64,000 nucleotides of DNA from Paramecium octaurelia (taxonomy: Eukaryota; Ciliophora; Oligohymenophorea; Peniculida; Parameciidae): the NCBI GenBank assembly GCA_905182995.1, contig CAJJDP010000060.1, forward strand, positions 3,785 through 67,784, in the 5' to 3' direction. Positions 37,629 to 48,495 of this stretch are shown here, one piece after another. The first letter of the stretch is position 1. Each line of letters begins with the position of its first letter. The translations under genes and the position numbers were made by a program. The notes below the pieces were generated by a model. The model saw only the letters and a list, made by a program, of their open reading frames with translations, had not been told where the DNA came from and did no database searches.

Positions 37629-39185
37629 ATGTAGAAGGATCCTTTGTTAGAGAAAAAAGAAGCCTTAGATGCATTAAACAACGCGAAATTTGGATGGTTC
37701 CATATCAAAGCATGCTTGGTCTCAGGAATAGGATTTTTCACAGATGCTTATGACTTATTCATAATCCAATTAGCTGTAATAATGATAGGAATGGTTTATT
37801 ATCATGATGAAGTAAGGGATGGAGATACAATAATAAAAAAGGCTGATAAATTGTATCCTGTATCTGAAACATTATTAAAACAATCTGCTTTGATTGGAAC
37901 TTTGATTGGATAGTTATTATTTGGATACTTGGCAGACTTGTTAGGAAGGAAGAAGATGTATGGAACTGAATTGCTAATCATAGTGTTCACAACGATCACT
38001 TCTGCATTTGCATCAAACACAGCTTCACCTAATGGATTGACAGTAGTAGGGATGCTTATCATTTGGAGATTCTTTTTAGGTATAGGAATTGGAGGAGATT
38101 ACCCTTTGTCTGCAATTATAACATCTGAGTTTGCAAATACTAAAAATAGAGGAGCTATGATAGCAGCCGTATTTGCAATGTAAGGGTTCGGAATTTTGAC
38201 AGGGAGCATAGTTTCCTTAATAGTTCTGTTCTCATTTAACAATTAGTTGAATAATGGGGATCCATTGAATTATCTTTAGGTGGATCATATTTGGAGAATA
38301 ATAGTAGCTTTTGGGGCTGTGCCAGGCTTAGTGGCTATATATTTTCGAATGACTATTCCTGAGACACCAAGGTTCACAATGGACATTAAAGGGGATGTTG
38401 AAAAAGGAGCAAGAAATATTTAATAGGTTTTATAGAAAGATGATACCGTGTATGCTGATTCAAGTTAAGAAGAAAGGACATCAAAAGAGTAGAAGCCATC
38501 ATTTAGAGAATTAAAATAGTATTTATCTAAGTGGAGAAATGGCAAAGTGCTATTGGGTACTGCTATGGCTTGGTTTGCATTGGATGTTGGATTTTATGGA
38601 ATCAATCTAAATTAATCAACAATTTTAAAATAAATAGGATTTGGAGGAGGATCCAATCTTAGTTAATATGAGATTTTGAAATAGGCAATATATGGGAATC
38701 TGATTACTTCAGCCTTAGGGACTGTTCCTGGATATTGGTTGACAGTACTTTTTGTTGATAAATGGGGAAGAAAGAAGATATAGATTATGGGATTTGTGGC
38801 ATTGACAATTTTATTTTTTGTAATGGGTTTGTGTAAGGATATACTGGGACAATTTTTATTTATTACACTTTATACTTTAGCCAATCTTTTTAACAATTTT
38901 GGTCCAAATGCTACTACTTTTATTATACCTGGAGAAGTGTTTCCTACGAGATACCGTTCTACTTGTCATGGGATATCTGCTGCTGCTGGCAAATTAGGAG
39001 CAATAATCTCTTAAGTTTGGTTTTTGGGATTAGGAGCTGACAATTTCAGAGCAATTATGCTTACATTTGCAATCTTCATGATGATTGGATTAGCATTTAC
39101 ATTTCTTATACCAGAAACAAAAGGAAGGAGTTTGGAAGAAATTAGTTAAGAACATGAAAAAAGTAATTAAGTTATACCTCATTGA
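37629..39185 (+). CDS. PHO84: PHO84-type inorganic phosphate:H+ symporter (MFS)
   Basis: 518 residues, intronless. Twelve-helix major facilitator. Landmarks: [15 protein letters not shown] in helix 1; [10 protein letters not shown] as loop 2-3 (DxxGRKK); [19 protein letters not shown], the phosphate-permease signature in helix 4; [10 protein letters not shown] before a central cytosolic loop; [14 protein letters not shown] in helix 7; [10 protein letters not shown]; and a closing [15 protein letters not shown]. Members carry phosphate with protons across the plasma membrane, and the Asp of the GGDYPLS block is part of the transport site. TAG/TAA as Gln at LIGQLLFG and AMQGFG shows the code clearly. 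Confidence 0.95.
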
Positions 39186-39233
39186 TTTATTGAGGAATTA
39201 TCAATTAATATTAATCAATTTATATAATTGAAA

Positions 39234-40065
39234 ATGTAAAAATCAACTATCTCTAATCATTTCCAATCCATATCACCTCCTTTTCTTCTATCTAAGCGTT
39301 TGAAATCAGAAGGACCAGATTTTTTAACCTAGTTAGATTAGAATGCTTAACGATCCATCTTAAAAAGGATGTAACGAAGTGAATTACAAATGACAGAGCC
39401 GGATTAAAAACCTACCTTAAGTAATTTCTGAATGTATGTTACAAGAATAAAAGCAGAACATTAAAGTACGTCCCAAAGTTATTCGAACCAAGTAGCCATC
39501 TCTTCCTTATCTTAAATTAGATGAAAAGCAGTACTATGATAAATGGTATGTCCCTTATGACTAGAGATATATTCAAAAAGTTACTATGACTTAAGAATCT
39601 TATTCAGGTAAGCTAAATCTCTTACTTAGATCCATTGCACTTCTATAAAAACATGCATATTGGAAATGCTTAATATGACCCATTTGAAATTAAATTACCA
39701 TAAGAGATTTAAAGAAGTATTGAATATAAACACAGATCAGAAATCTTAAGGGATCTGTTAAGAGGTTAGAAAATGATTATTGAATTCAAGAAGTAATTAG
39801 TACATAATGTTAAGAACTTTGGAGCAAAATTAATAACGTATTCCATAATTCTTAAAGAAGATCTTAGAAGATAAAAAATAGCAATAATCTAAAAAATGAT
39901 GATAATATAATTGATCAAATTCCATATATATCTCTACACTACATGCTAATCAGTCTTCTCAAAGTTAATTTTCCTTTCGATTGGAAAATTTATGTTTTTA
40001 AAAACATTCCATTACTTTTTCATTCGAATTAACACATAACATTAAACATTTCGAATTAATTATGA
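39234..40065 (+). CDS. hypothetical protein, 3' end unresolved
   Basis: Starts 48 bp after the transporter stop (MQKSTISNHFQSISPPFLLS). Two good introns (25 nt starting near 39420; 22 nt starting GTAAGCTAAATC near 39607) keep a Lys/Gln-rich frame running (VRPKVIRTKQPSLPYLKLDE, FKKQLVHNVKNFGAKLIT). After about 39830 the exact splice and stop are ambiguous; the end given is one of two options. Basic and probably cortical or nuclear; no family recognised. Confidence 0.5.
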
Positions 40066-40280
40066 TTTTATCAAATTAATTCTTAATTCTGTAAGCATAA
40101 CAAACATACTATCATCTAATAGCAAAATGCCATTATGATTAAGGTAGATATTTTTTATGGTTATTTTAGATTATATTCTATAACCGCTGAATCTATGTTA
40201 ATTGTCTAATTTTTGTAAATTATCAATATTTCTGAGTGATCAACAAATGTAAATTCAAATTATTTTAAATTTGATTATTC

Positions 40281-40478
40281 ATGAATCTACTTGTTTTTAT
40301 AATAGCTCAATTAACTTTTCTTAGAGATAATAATAAATTAGAATTTAAAATCAACCTATTATTTCACAATAATGAAATTACCAAGTCAATTCCTTTACTC
40401 TTTACTTTTAAAATTTCCTTAAATCCTTCTAATTACACAGCATAAGAATAAGCATTCCTTCTTCATGTTTACTTTTGA
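40281..40478 (+). CDS. possible small protein, weak
   Basis: A 65-codon frame opening MNLLVFIIAQLTFLRDN, which looks like a short signal sequence, ends at TGA 40476-40478. An overlapping frame from the nearby ATG inside it also reads about 87 codons. The region 40066-40650 has no better content. Given one stop codon in AT-rich DNA, both could be chance. Confidence 0.25.
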
Positions 40479-40651
40479 AATAAATTTCCTTCAAAATCAT
40501 TCAAAGACTCAAATTAAAATCAAAAGAATTGCTTTCATAAAGTTAAACAAGAAAGGATAAAGAATTCTTTCTGAAGAAAATAATTTAATACCCCCAGTTA
40601 AATCTCAAGAAAATCATTATTTTTTTAAATGAGCTTGTCTTTCTCTGTCAT

Positions 40652-40978
40652 TCAATCTAGTGCCAAGAAATAGCGTCTCCAATATGTTTCAGCCATTTCT
40701 CCTTTTAGATATTCTTTCAATTCTTAGCAACCATAAATTTAGGCTGAATATGATTATATTTAGGGAATTGGAGAATACTATTTCCATTTGGAAGGTATAA
40801 TAATGGATGTATATGGTTTTCAGAATATGAGTGGTTCTTTTGGTGGTTCATCACCCCCCATTTTGTTAATATATATAACATAGTATGGCTCCTGTTTTTG
40901 GATTGCTTTTATTGACAACCAATTTAAAGTGGAGATTTGATTTGCTTAGCGCAATAGAAATTATAAATAATTAAACAT
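40652..40978 (-). other. in-frame continuation of the kinase frame, with internal TGA
   Basis: The kinase ends at TGA 40981-40979, and the very next codon is ATG in the same frame. The frame then reads 52 gene-like codons (MFNYLQFLLRQANQIST, INKMGGDEPPKEPLIF), meets TGA at 40822-40820, and continues in the same frame with equally gene-like text (KPYTSIIIPSKWKQYSP, LKGEMAETYWRRYFLALD) to TGA at 40654-40652. No intron of normal size removes either TGA. It could be a decayed C-terminal extension, sequencing error, or TGA recoding. Confidence 0.4.
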
Positions 40979-41836
40979 TCATTAATAAGTAATCTGATTA
41001 AGTTCATTCACTACTTTATCTGCAGTCCATCTCCTTTCAGCATTCTTGTCGAGACAGGACAAAAGAATTCTTTACAATGGTCCACAAATGGAATTTGATA
41101 TTTTGTGATTCTTTGGGAATTCTCCAACTAATAATTAATGCAATACAACTCCACATGCCCAGATATCTGCTGCAAATGGATTGTATGGTTATTTGATTAG
41201 CAACTCAGGAGCCATATAATTTGGAGTTCCACATTAAACTGAACATAACTTATCAGTTTGAATGGCAAATCCAAAGTCAATCAAAACTATTTGTTAACTA
41301 TATAGAATATTTTCCAATTTAATATCCCTATGTGATATACTCTTTGAATGCAGATATTGTACAGCCAGCATTAACTACTTGAATATAATTTTAATTTGTT
41401 ATTCTGATAACTACCTGTCTTTGGTAAATTCCGCTAGTGATACAGATGAAGCAAAATTAAGCATGAGGTAAATCTAAATATAATAATTTAGTACACATTT
41501 GTCATCTTCTAAAGAATTATGTATTTTAACGATATTCTGATGTTCCAACTATTTAAGAATCGCAATCTCTCTATGAATTCCATTCAAGGTTTTCTGATCT
41601 AACTTACACTTCTAATATATTTTCATGGCAAAACGCTGTCCATTGTCTTTTGATCGACAAATTCGAACTTAAGCAAATTACCCTTGTCCAATCTGAGCTT
41701 CTAATTTATAATCATTAAGCAAAGATGGTTATGGATTTTGGTTATTGGGCTGAGCCTTGTTTTTTAGCAGTCTCGTTATATTAGAGAGTGTTTTCGTAGG
41801 AACAGAATCGTTTTCTTTAGCAGATTTTAAAATCAT
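40979..41836 (-). CDS. Ser/Thr protein kinase
   Basis: About 278 residues if a 21-nt intron near residue 115 is removed (it joins DDKC to IYLMLNFA). Complete kinase core: glycine loop IGQGQFAQV, catalytic lysine FAMKIY, HREIAILKQLEHQNIVKIH, catalytic loop HRDIKLEN, magnesium motif DFGFA, activation segment SVQCGTPNYMAPELL, ADIWACGVVLHQLLVGEFP, and the closing Arg in AERRWTADKV. The CAMK/SNF1-like or ULK-like group is favoured by the GTPNYMAPE segment. Its start lies only 15 bp from the divergent start at 41852. See the entry for the interrupted extension downstream. Confidence 0.85.
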
Positions 41837-41851
41837 TAATATTAACAGTAA

Positions 41852-42205
41852 ATGGAGACCAATGAACAATCTTCGATCTTTAGATATATTTTGATCATAG
41901 TATCATTTTCCATTGCACTTGTGATTTACTTGAAACGGAAATCTTAACCAACTGGTGAATCAATCTAAGTATGGTTATGATTCGGCTACTTAAAGGAAAC
42001 AATATGGAGAAAAATCGTGTTTGCTTATTAGGATATGTTACACACTTTTGATTATGCTGAGAAAGAACTACTTAAGCACACATACCACAACACAATCTTT
42101 AATAGTAAGGGAATTAATGTCTCAAATGGTAAACGCAAAGACAACAAGAAGAAAAGCTCCGGTGTACAATTCAATTTGAACAAAAACGAAACTCTATATT
42201 ATTGA
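41852..42205 (+). CDS. small single-pass membrane protein
   Basis: METNEQSSIFRYILIIVSFS, a hydrophobic helix (about residues 11-29), then a basic tail; a 27-nt intron (about 41958-41984, containing an in-frame TGA) gives 108 residues ending NLNKNETLYY. A tail or signal anchor with a cytosolic basic domain (GKRKDNKKKSSG). Divergent from the kinase with a 15-bp gap between ATGs, so the two share one promoter region. Family unknown. Confidence 0.6.
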
Positions 42206-42355
42206 TAAAAAATAATATAATAAGTAACGAAAAGATGATGCTCCCATTTCTTACAATGAACCTTAATAGGCCGTTTGAATTCAACATGAATTCTTTGCCG
42301 TATTTCCATCATTTAAGAAAAGTACATCTTAGATAATCAATTCTCTATTCTTCCA

Positions 42356-42526
42356 ATGAAGCACTAATCCCAACTATTAGTCCTTCCTGAGAGTGACATC
42401 ACTAAATCAAACCTAAATTCAGAAGTTCAATACAAATGCAGAGGAGTTACAAAAACACTAAAAGAATATCAAATTTCAAAGCAGCTTAAAGTGGATATAT
42501 TCCTTTGGGAGAATTTTCCACCTTGA
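42356..42526 (+). CDS. possible exon or small ORF, unresolved
   Basis: 57 codons from MKHQSQLLVLPESDITKSN to LWENFPP-TGA look coding. Upstream, ATGs near 42236 open another frame (MMLPFLTMNLNRPF) that could join it by a 40-nt intron, longer than usual here. Either a short gene of two exons (about 42236-42526) or chance. Confidence 0.35.
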
Positions 42527-42572
42527 AAAAACAATATGCATTAATAATGATATATAATATATAATAACAATT

Positions 42573-43769
42573 ATGCGAAAAAATATAAGATTATCAACAG
42601 ATTTGGATAGAAAAAGGATTGCCTCAAATATCTCAATAAAATCAATAAATTCTACTACTATTAACACAATTAACACGACGACTGATGGTGCTCTTCCTCG
42701 TTTAGAATCAAATTACTTCATAAAAAGTAGAGTTAAAAGAAGTCCGCATCAAATTCGATTCAAACGATCGCCTATGAAAATGTCATAACCAAATAATATG
42801 CTTGAAAGTCAATCCATTAAGTAATCTTCTAAAATCTTACTCAACTCAGTTGTCTTTGAACTAGATAAATTGGCCATTGCAGCTAAACATAACTCAATCA
42901 AAAGTCAAGATATCCTAAATCTTTCAATAGATTTGATGAATATGTTAGGATCTGATTATGATCGACTTGAAATATATCTTATAGTTCTCTAGAATAAATG
43001 TAAATCGCAGTGTGTTTCTTTAGGATTACTGTTTACTTTTCTCATAGCAATAATTCAAGAAACCTATGGACACAACAGAGGATCTTTGCAACAATATAAA
43101 TATATGAATGATATGGCAAATAAACATTAGCTATTTTAATGTAAAATGATGGTGTATTATAGAATTGGATTGCTCTTAAACAGATTGAGATAATTCGAAA
43201 AGTTATTAGTGATTGGTAAGAAATTGTTAAAACTAAGTTGGTATTATTCGGAACAAGAATATGAATTGAAAGCTTATTATTTGATTTCAAAGGGATACAA
43301 TGGAATCTAAGATATGGAAATGTCTGTGATATTTATGAACAGATACCTTGATGGAATCCTATAGTAGAATGATCATATCAAAAATATAGGGGTACAATAA
43401 ATTACGTTGTATCACCGAAGAACTTAGGAATCGAGACACAAAAGTCCTTCATCGGATGATTTCAATTTGGAGATGTTCAGATAAAAGATTGAAAGGAATT
43501 ACATCAAGATGAAAATGATTGGGGGCAAGTTAGCATTTAAGTTGTAATCATCAGAATGCGATATCTGCGCTTAATATGGCAAGAATTGTGAAAGAATCTA
43601 AACTGAAGATGAACACCCATACAAAAAGAATATGATTTTGCATACTGATAGTAGGAATAGAGATTTGATTGGGTATTTCGATTCAGAATAAATCTAGTAG
43701 ATGTACATTCCAGCGAAAACACTGCCCATTCTAAAATAATTAATATTAAAATTCATTTCATATATATGA
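42573..43769 (+). CDS. hypothetical helical protein, TPR-like core
   Basis: 398 residues, intronless, 1197 bp exactly. A basic Ser/Thr/Asn-rich N-terminus (residues 1-75, ending FKRSPMKMS) is followed by paired helices resembling TPR/SEL1 hairpins (FELDKLAIAAKHNSIKSQDI, MVYYRIGLLLNRLRQFEKLL, YELKAYYLISKGYNGIQDME) and a Cys-containing tail (CDICAQYGKNC). TPR assignment is from helix length and small-residue spacing only. It is followed by two more unknown genes in the same direction. Confidence 0.7.
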
Positions 43770-43822
43770 AACAATCAAATTAATTAAATGATAGTATGTA
43801 TTAAGCTTACTTTCTTGGACAC

Positions 43823-44251
43823 ATGAATGCATTAAAGGCGATTAAGGGTAGGAAGAATCAAAAAATGCAAGAATCCAAGGTTTTAGTTAAATTATGTAAT
43901 TTAGTTCATCATCTAATTGTAGCACAATCCGTGAAACTGTACAAACAAAGGGTAAATCACTTTGAACAATTGCAATATAAATAGCAACTGGCGATTTCGA
44001 ATCATAAGATATAATAAACCATTGAGAAAATTCATTAGAGTCCCTCCATTGACAAGACGAATGTCTCTTTGCCCAGATTGAAGAAGAGAAATCAAGAGGG
44101 GGATGATATCAAAAAAGAGAATGCGAGACTCAAATTAAAACTTGAGAATCTGAAGGGAAGCATCAGTAATAGACAGTTGAAATATGAGAAACCAAAACGA
44201 TATGAAGATGTATTATAAGAATATTTTAAATAAAAATTATAACAATAATGA
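43823..44251 (+). CDS. small basic coiled-coil protein
   Basis: 142 residues, intronless. MNALKAIKGRKNQKMQESKV, then helical HHLIVAQSVKLYKQRVNHFE and a coiled-coil KKENARLKLKLENLKGS, ending in poly-Gln. Its TGA (44249-44251) overlaps the ATG (44248-44250) of the next frame. That is unusual for monocistronic ciliate genes and may mean the two are one gene with an undetected intron. Confidence 0.5.
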
Positions 44252-44608
44252 ATATCGTATCTGAGGAAGACTCTTTTGTCACACAACACTATGAAGAAAT
44301 CTATAGGTAAATAAGAGACATGAAATTATGTGAAAGACTCTGCAGGTATTACTCTTTAAAAATCAGGTCTTAAACCAATTGAGGAGAAACAAATGGACTT
44401 GTTGCAATTTTTAAATCTCTATAAATAGTTGAAAATGTCATTATAAATTCATTTGCTGGTTATTCATAATCCCAAAGAGTTGATTGTAATTTATTCTTGT
44501 AGAAATATAGAATATAAGTAAATTGCACAAAGAAGTATTTGGAGACACATAGTTGCAACATCTTAATATAGTACTAAAGTCTTTGAATCTTTGTCCAGTG
44601 GTGTTTGA
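44248..44608 (+). CDS. hypothetical, uncertain splice structure
   Basis: Opens MNIVSEEDSFVTQHYEEIYR. A later frame reads KPIEEKQMDLLQFLNLYKQL and LLVIHNPKELIVIYSCRNIE to TGA 44606-44608. The two frames need a splice or frameshift near 44320-44360 that I could not place. May be the 3' part of the preceding gene. Confidence 0.35.
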
Positions 44609-44746
44609 CATTAATATAAATGAATTAATAAGTCACGCCAAAGTCCAATCAAGAATAAGTAGAGTTTGCCAATATATTAAAAATATCATTTGTTGTAAAC
44701 CTTGAATATATTAATATTATTTAAATTTTAAATTTGGTGCCATTTG

Positions 44747-46403
44747 ATGAGTATTGATCTCTCGTTTAAGAACCTTGAAATGCTAGATTAGTCCTTGAAT
44801 CTAAATAATTACGTAATCACATAATCCAATTCTAATTAGACAATAATAAATTTGCAGGGTAACAATTTCAAGGGTGAATAAACCTACATTCAATAGCTCA
44901 AAGTGTAACATCTAAACTTATCATTCAATAATATCGAATAGATGTGGTTATTGCCATCTTCCCTTATAACATTGGAAATCAATAATAATTTGCTTCAAAA
45001 TTTATCAAGTATTGAAGAAACCTTAATATATTTAGATATCTCTCATCTCAAAAATCTGAAACAGATTGATTTATCCAACAATTTATTGTAAAGTGTCCAT
45101 TGGTTTAGTAATCTGACCCAATTAACTCATTTATTTCTGAAAAATAACAAAGTAAGAAAGTAAAGATATCCTAGATTAAAACAATTGAATAACTTAAGAA
45201 CTTACCTTAATTGGTAGAAGTCGATTTAGAATGTAATGAGTTAAAAAATGTGGCTGAAGTGCATTATCTAGAAGCATAAACTAAAATTAATATTATTAAT
45301 TTGTTTGGAAATCCTGTGTTTGAAGGATTACAATTAAAAATATTAAATGTAGTTGAGAGTACATATCATTACTATAATTAGAAAATTGTCATTGCAGATC
45401 AGAACAAACATACAGTCAATCAGAAATATGCAAAAAGAGAAATCAATAAATCGATGATATTGATTTGTTTGATGAAAAGGCAAGCGAAAAGTAATCTGAT
45501 CTTCAACCTTAAACAATGACTCAAAAAAAATACACAAAATCTCTATCTCCACTGAATAAGCAATTGCCATAATTCTATGATCCTAAGTCTAGCAAATATG
45601 TCACTTTTCATGATGTATTAAGGTAAAAGCAACGCAATAATACTAACGCAAATTATGATGTCAAATAATAAAATGTTACAACTACAAATACTAATACGAC
45701 CATTAATAACAGATAAACTATGGACTAATTGAAATAATAAAATGAAAACTTAAAGAAAGATTACATGAAATTAAAATAAAAGTTTGAATAATCATAAAAA
45801 TAGAATTTGAGCTTTTTCTAAGAAATTGAGAGTTACAAAGAATAATTGAATGGCCTATTATTATAATTCAATATTCCAATTTAAGAAGAGGAAGCATCAG
45901 TCAGATCTTTGTTGGACTAGTTGGAATTAGGATTGATGACTTTCATTAAGGATATGAGAAAATAAAATGTAGAATAAATCAATAGTATGATGACAAGGAT
46001 GGGAAATAAGGTCAAAGTGATGAGTAGTTAAATTGAAATTACTACTTTAAAAAAATGCTGTGAATACACAGAAAAAATAAAAAATATCGAATTAGCCTTG
46101 TCTAAACTTGCCGATGTAGTTGTTGAATAGTAATATATTTTTATTTATTATTTTAGAAAACAATAAATAATAAAACTTTAGAGGCAGAGGGTTCATTCAC
46201 CATTACAGAGGTAATGTTTGACTACAAGAGTTCATGGGAAGAATCCTAGTGAACTTGATTAGATGAAATTGAAAACTTTATTCTTTAAATCTCCGAATGT
46301 TCAATAACTAGACAAACCTCTCAAAACTCAAGGGTCTTAAAGTACCAGTTTGTCACAATAGGTGTTAGAAACTTAATAGAAACCAAAGATTTATAAGAAA
46401 TGA
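44747..46403 (+). CDS. leucine-rich repeat protein with coiled-coil tail
   Basis: 527 residues after three introns (45152-45174, 45359-45381, 46130-46156). Residues about 20-190 form LRRs of the SDS22/ciliary type: LKVQHLNLSFNNIEQMWLLP, LIYLDISHLKNLKQIDLSNN, LTHLFLKNNKIKTIEQLKNL, LVEVDLECNELKN, INLFGNP. A disordered Gln/Asn-rich linker leads to a coiled-coil (LKQQNENLKKDYMKLKQKFE). Such proteins commonly sit in axonemes or basal bodies. Without the first two introns the LRR core is broken, which supports them. The third intron is a multiple of three and lacks TGA. Confidence 0.85.
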
Positions 46404-46425
46404 CATTTTCAATAGTGTATATTTA

Positions 46426-47091
46426 TCATTGTATTGGATTCATGCCTGAAATGAAGCTTCCGTAACTAACTCTTGATTCCTTTTTCGTATAGATTGAAAT
46501 CAGAGATTCTATTTCTTAGTTTGTAATTTGTATATTGTAGGATTCAAATACTTCTCTAAACTCGTCTATTGTTATTGTTCCTACTTTCAATTTGTCAAAA
46601 AACAAGAAGGCCAATTCTAGACTGAATTCAGAATTTTCTGCTAATCTCTCTTTAACTAATTATATTTTTTCCTCTGTTAACAGTATTTATGCAATCAATT
46701 CTTTAAACTTAGCCATTGTTTTGACACTAATCTTGGTTACAATTCTGACAAGAGGATCGTTACTACACGAAATAACATTAACGAATTCTTAATATGTAAG
46801 AAATGAATTATCCTCTGAAAACCTCTAAAACAACAAATTTATTTATGATTTCTTAACTTTTATCCCTAATGACATACACCCTAGTTCAAAATCTAGTCTC
46901 GTTATCTTTCTCAAATTAAAAGTATCAAAGAATGCATAAAATTGATTCAAATCAAAATCATCATTTTGTTCTAATTGTATTTTTCTCTCTTCCAATTGTT
47001 TGTTCAAATACATCATTTCATACAAGGCATTCACTAGCTTTGCTTCTTAATTTTATTTCAAAACAATTACTTTGCTGTTATTTTATTACAT
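46426..47091 (-). CDS. EF-hand-like protein lacking canonical Ca2+ loops
   Basis: 221 residues, intronless. Four helix-loop-helix units in calmodulin-like order: FYAFFDTFNLRKITRLDFEL, INLLFQRFSEDNSFLTYQEF, LAFLFFDKLKVGTITIDEFR and IESLISIYTKKESRVSYGSF. The loops keep the hydrophobic positions but lack most Asp/Glu ligands, so calcium binding is doubtful except perhaps the second. A coiled N-terminus (LYEMMYLNKQLEERKIQLEQ) precedes them. It ends 22 bp from the convergent LRR gene. Confidence 0.65.
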
Positions 47092-47404
47092 AATTATTTA
47101 TTCATAATTATTGTTTTAAATAATAAATAACCCCAATGGCAATTATCATACTCTATCTTACGTATTCACATCTTTACATAAACATCTTCTACTTAGACTT
47201 TCCAATAAGAAACCAATAATTTAGAGTAATAGTTTCAATTCTAAAAGAGTTCTCAAAACCCTCTTACAGTTGTTTGTTTCTTATTGATCTATTTATTCTT
47301 GTCTATGGTTACTTGTGCTTAGAAATAATTTTTAGTTGTGATTTTGTGAGTCGAAGTTATTAAATTTAAGAAACTGTGATTATATCGTTAATTATTTTAA
47401 AATT
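47092..47404. other. divergent upstream region
   Basis: 313 bp between outward-facing genes. One TGA-free plus frame from an ATG near 47136 (MAIIILYLTYSHLYI) runs into the next gene out of frame; it is judged to be chance. Confidence 0.4.
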
Positions 47405-48363
47405 ATGTCACTCAACGATTGGAAAAGTGAAAAAGCCATGCTTGAATAAAGGAATCAGTTTCTATACATGCAGATCCAAGAAATCAAAGAAAGAGAAGAA
47501 CATTAGAAGAAGTTTAATGATACGATAATGCAAGCATGGAGTTAAGGGGAGGGAAGAACCAATGTAATTAGATTAAATTAATTATATTTTAGTGTAAAGT
47601 ATACAAAGAAATCTAAAGCACTTTGGAAGAGTATTCAAGAGAACTCATTGAAGCTAAGAAGAAGAGTTCTATTGCAATGATGAAATTGGAAAATGAAAAT
47701 ACCGAACTAAAATATTAAATCCAATAGTTAGAATCCATTTATCAATAAAAACATCAATTGCATTAAGTCAAGGTGATGGAATTGAGAAAAAGGATAGAAT
47801 GCTAAACCAATAAGGAAAATGTTGCGGATAATTAATTTGGCTGTATTGTAAGTGTGAAAAGCAGGACTTGCAGTCAGAATACTAGCAGAGAAATCAACAA
47901 ATAAAGATCCAAAACTTAGAACAAACCGGAATTGTTGAATTGTAGAAATTCCAATGTAATGGAAATTAATACTGATTTCTTGAAAGATTATAGTATGCAA
48001 ATAGAGAGTGTTTCACCACAAGAAAGGCAAAATTTAGCCATTTAATTGAAATAATTAACCAAAGAATTAAAAACTACGAAAGTAAAAAAAATATCTATAT
48101 ATATCTAGAATGAAATCGAAAATACCAATTTATAAACAGCAAATGAATTGAAAACCGAAATCAAATCCATGCTGAACAAATTGTTAAAAGCTAAAGGAAA
48201 GATGACTGAGAGTATTGTAGGAAGTGGAAAGGAATCGGTGCTTGTTTTGAGGGGGAGCCAATACAAACCTACATTAGCAGATTTTGCAAAATAATTAAAT
48301 GCTGTTAGATCTATTGAAACCTTTAATATTTTGAATCCAGGAAAAGCCATAAACAATTACTGA
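47405..48363 (+). CDS. coiled-coil protein
   Basis: 309 residues, one 29-nt intron (47564-47592). Helical almost throughout: LEQRNQFLYMQIQEIKEREE, LEEYSRELIEAKKKSSIAMM, LKYQIQQLESIYQQKHQLHQ, then a Ser/Asn-rich middle and a second coil (LAIQLKQLTKELKTTKVKK). Ends SIETFNILNPGKAINNY. Probably structural. No diagnostic motif. Confidence 0.7.
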
Positions 48364-48495
48364 TTAGTTAATTATATATATATATAAAAACACCAAAAAA
48401 ATGTGAAAAAAATAGATATCATCTGTATCATTATTTTTAACGCTTAAAAGATAGTTTAGTGACTTACTTAAATTAATTGGTGAATTCTTGATAAT

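Noticed and set aside
40820-40822. Calling a selenoprotein at the internal TGA
   Set aside because: No catalytic Cys-like context or SECIS structure was demonstrated by eye, and a first TGA already ends the kinase. Reported only as an anomaly.
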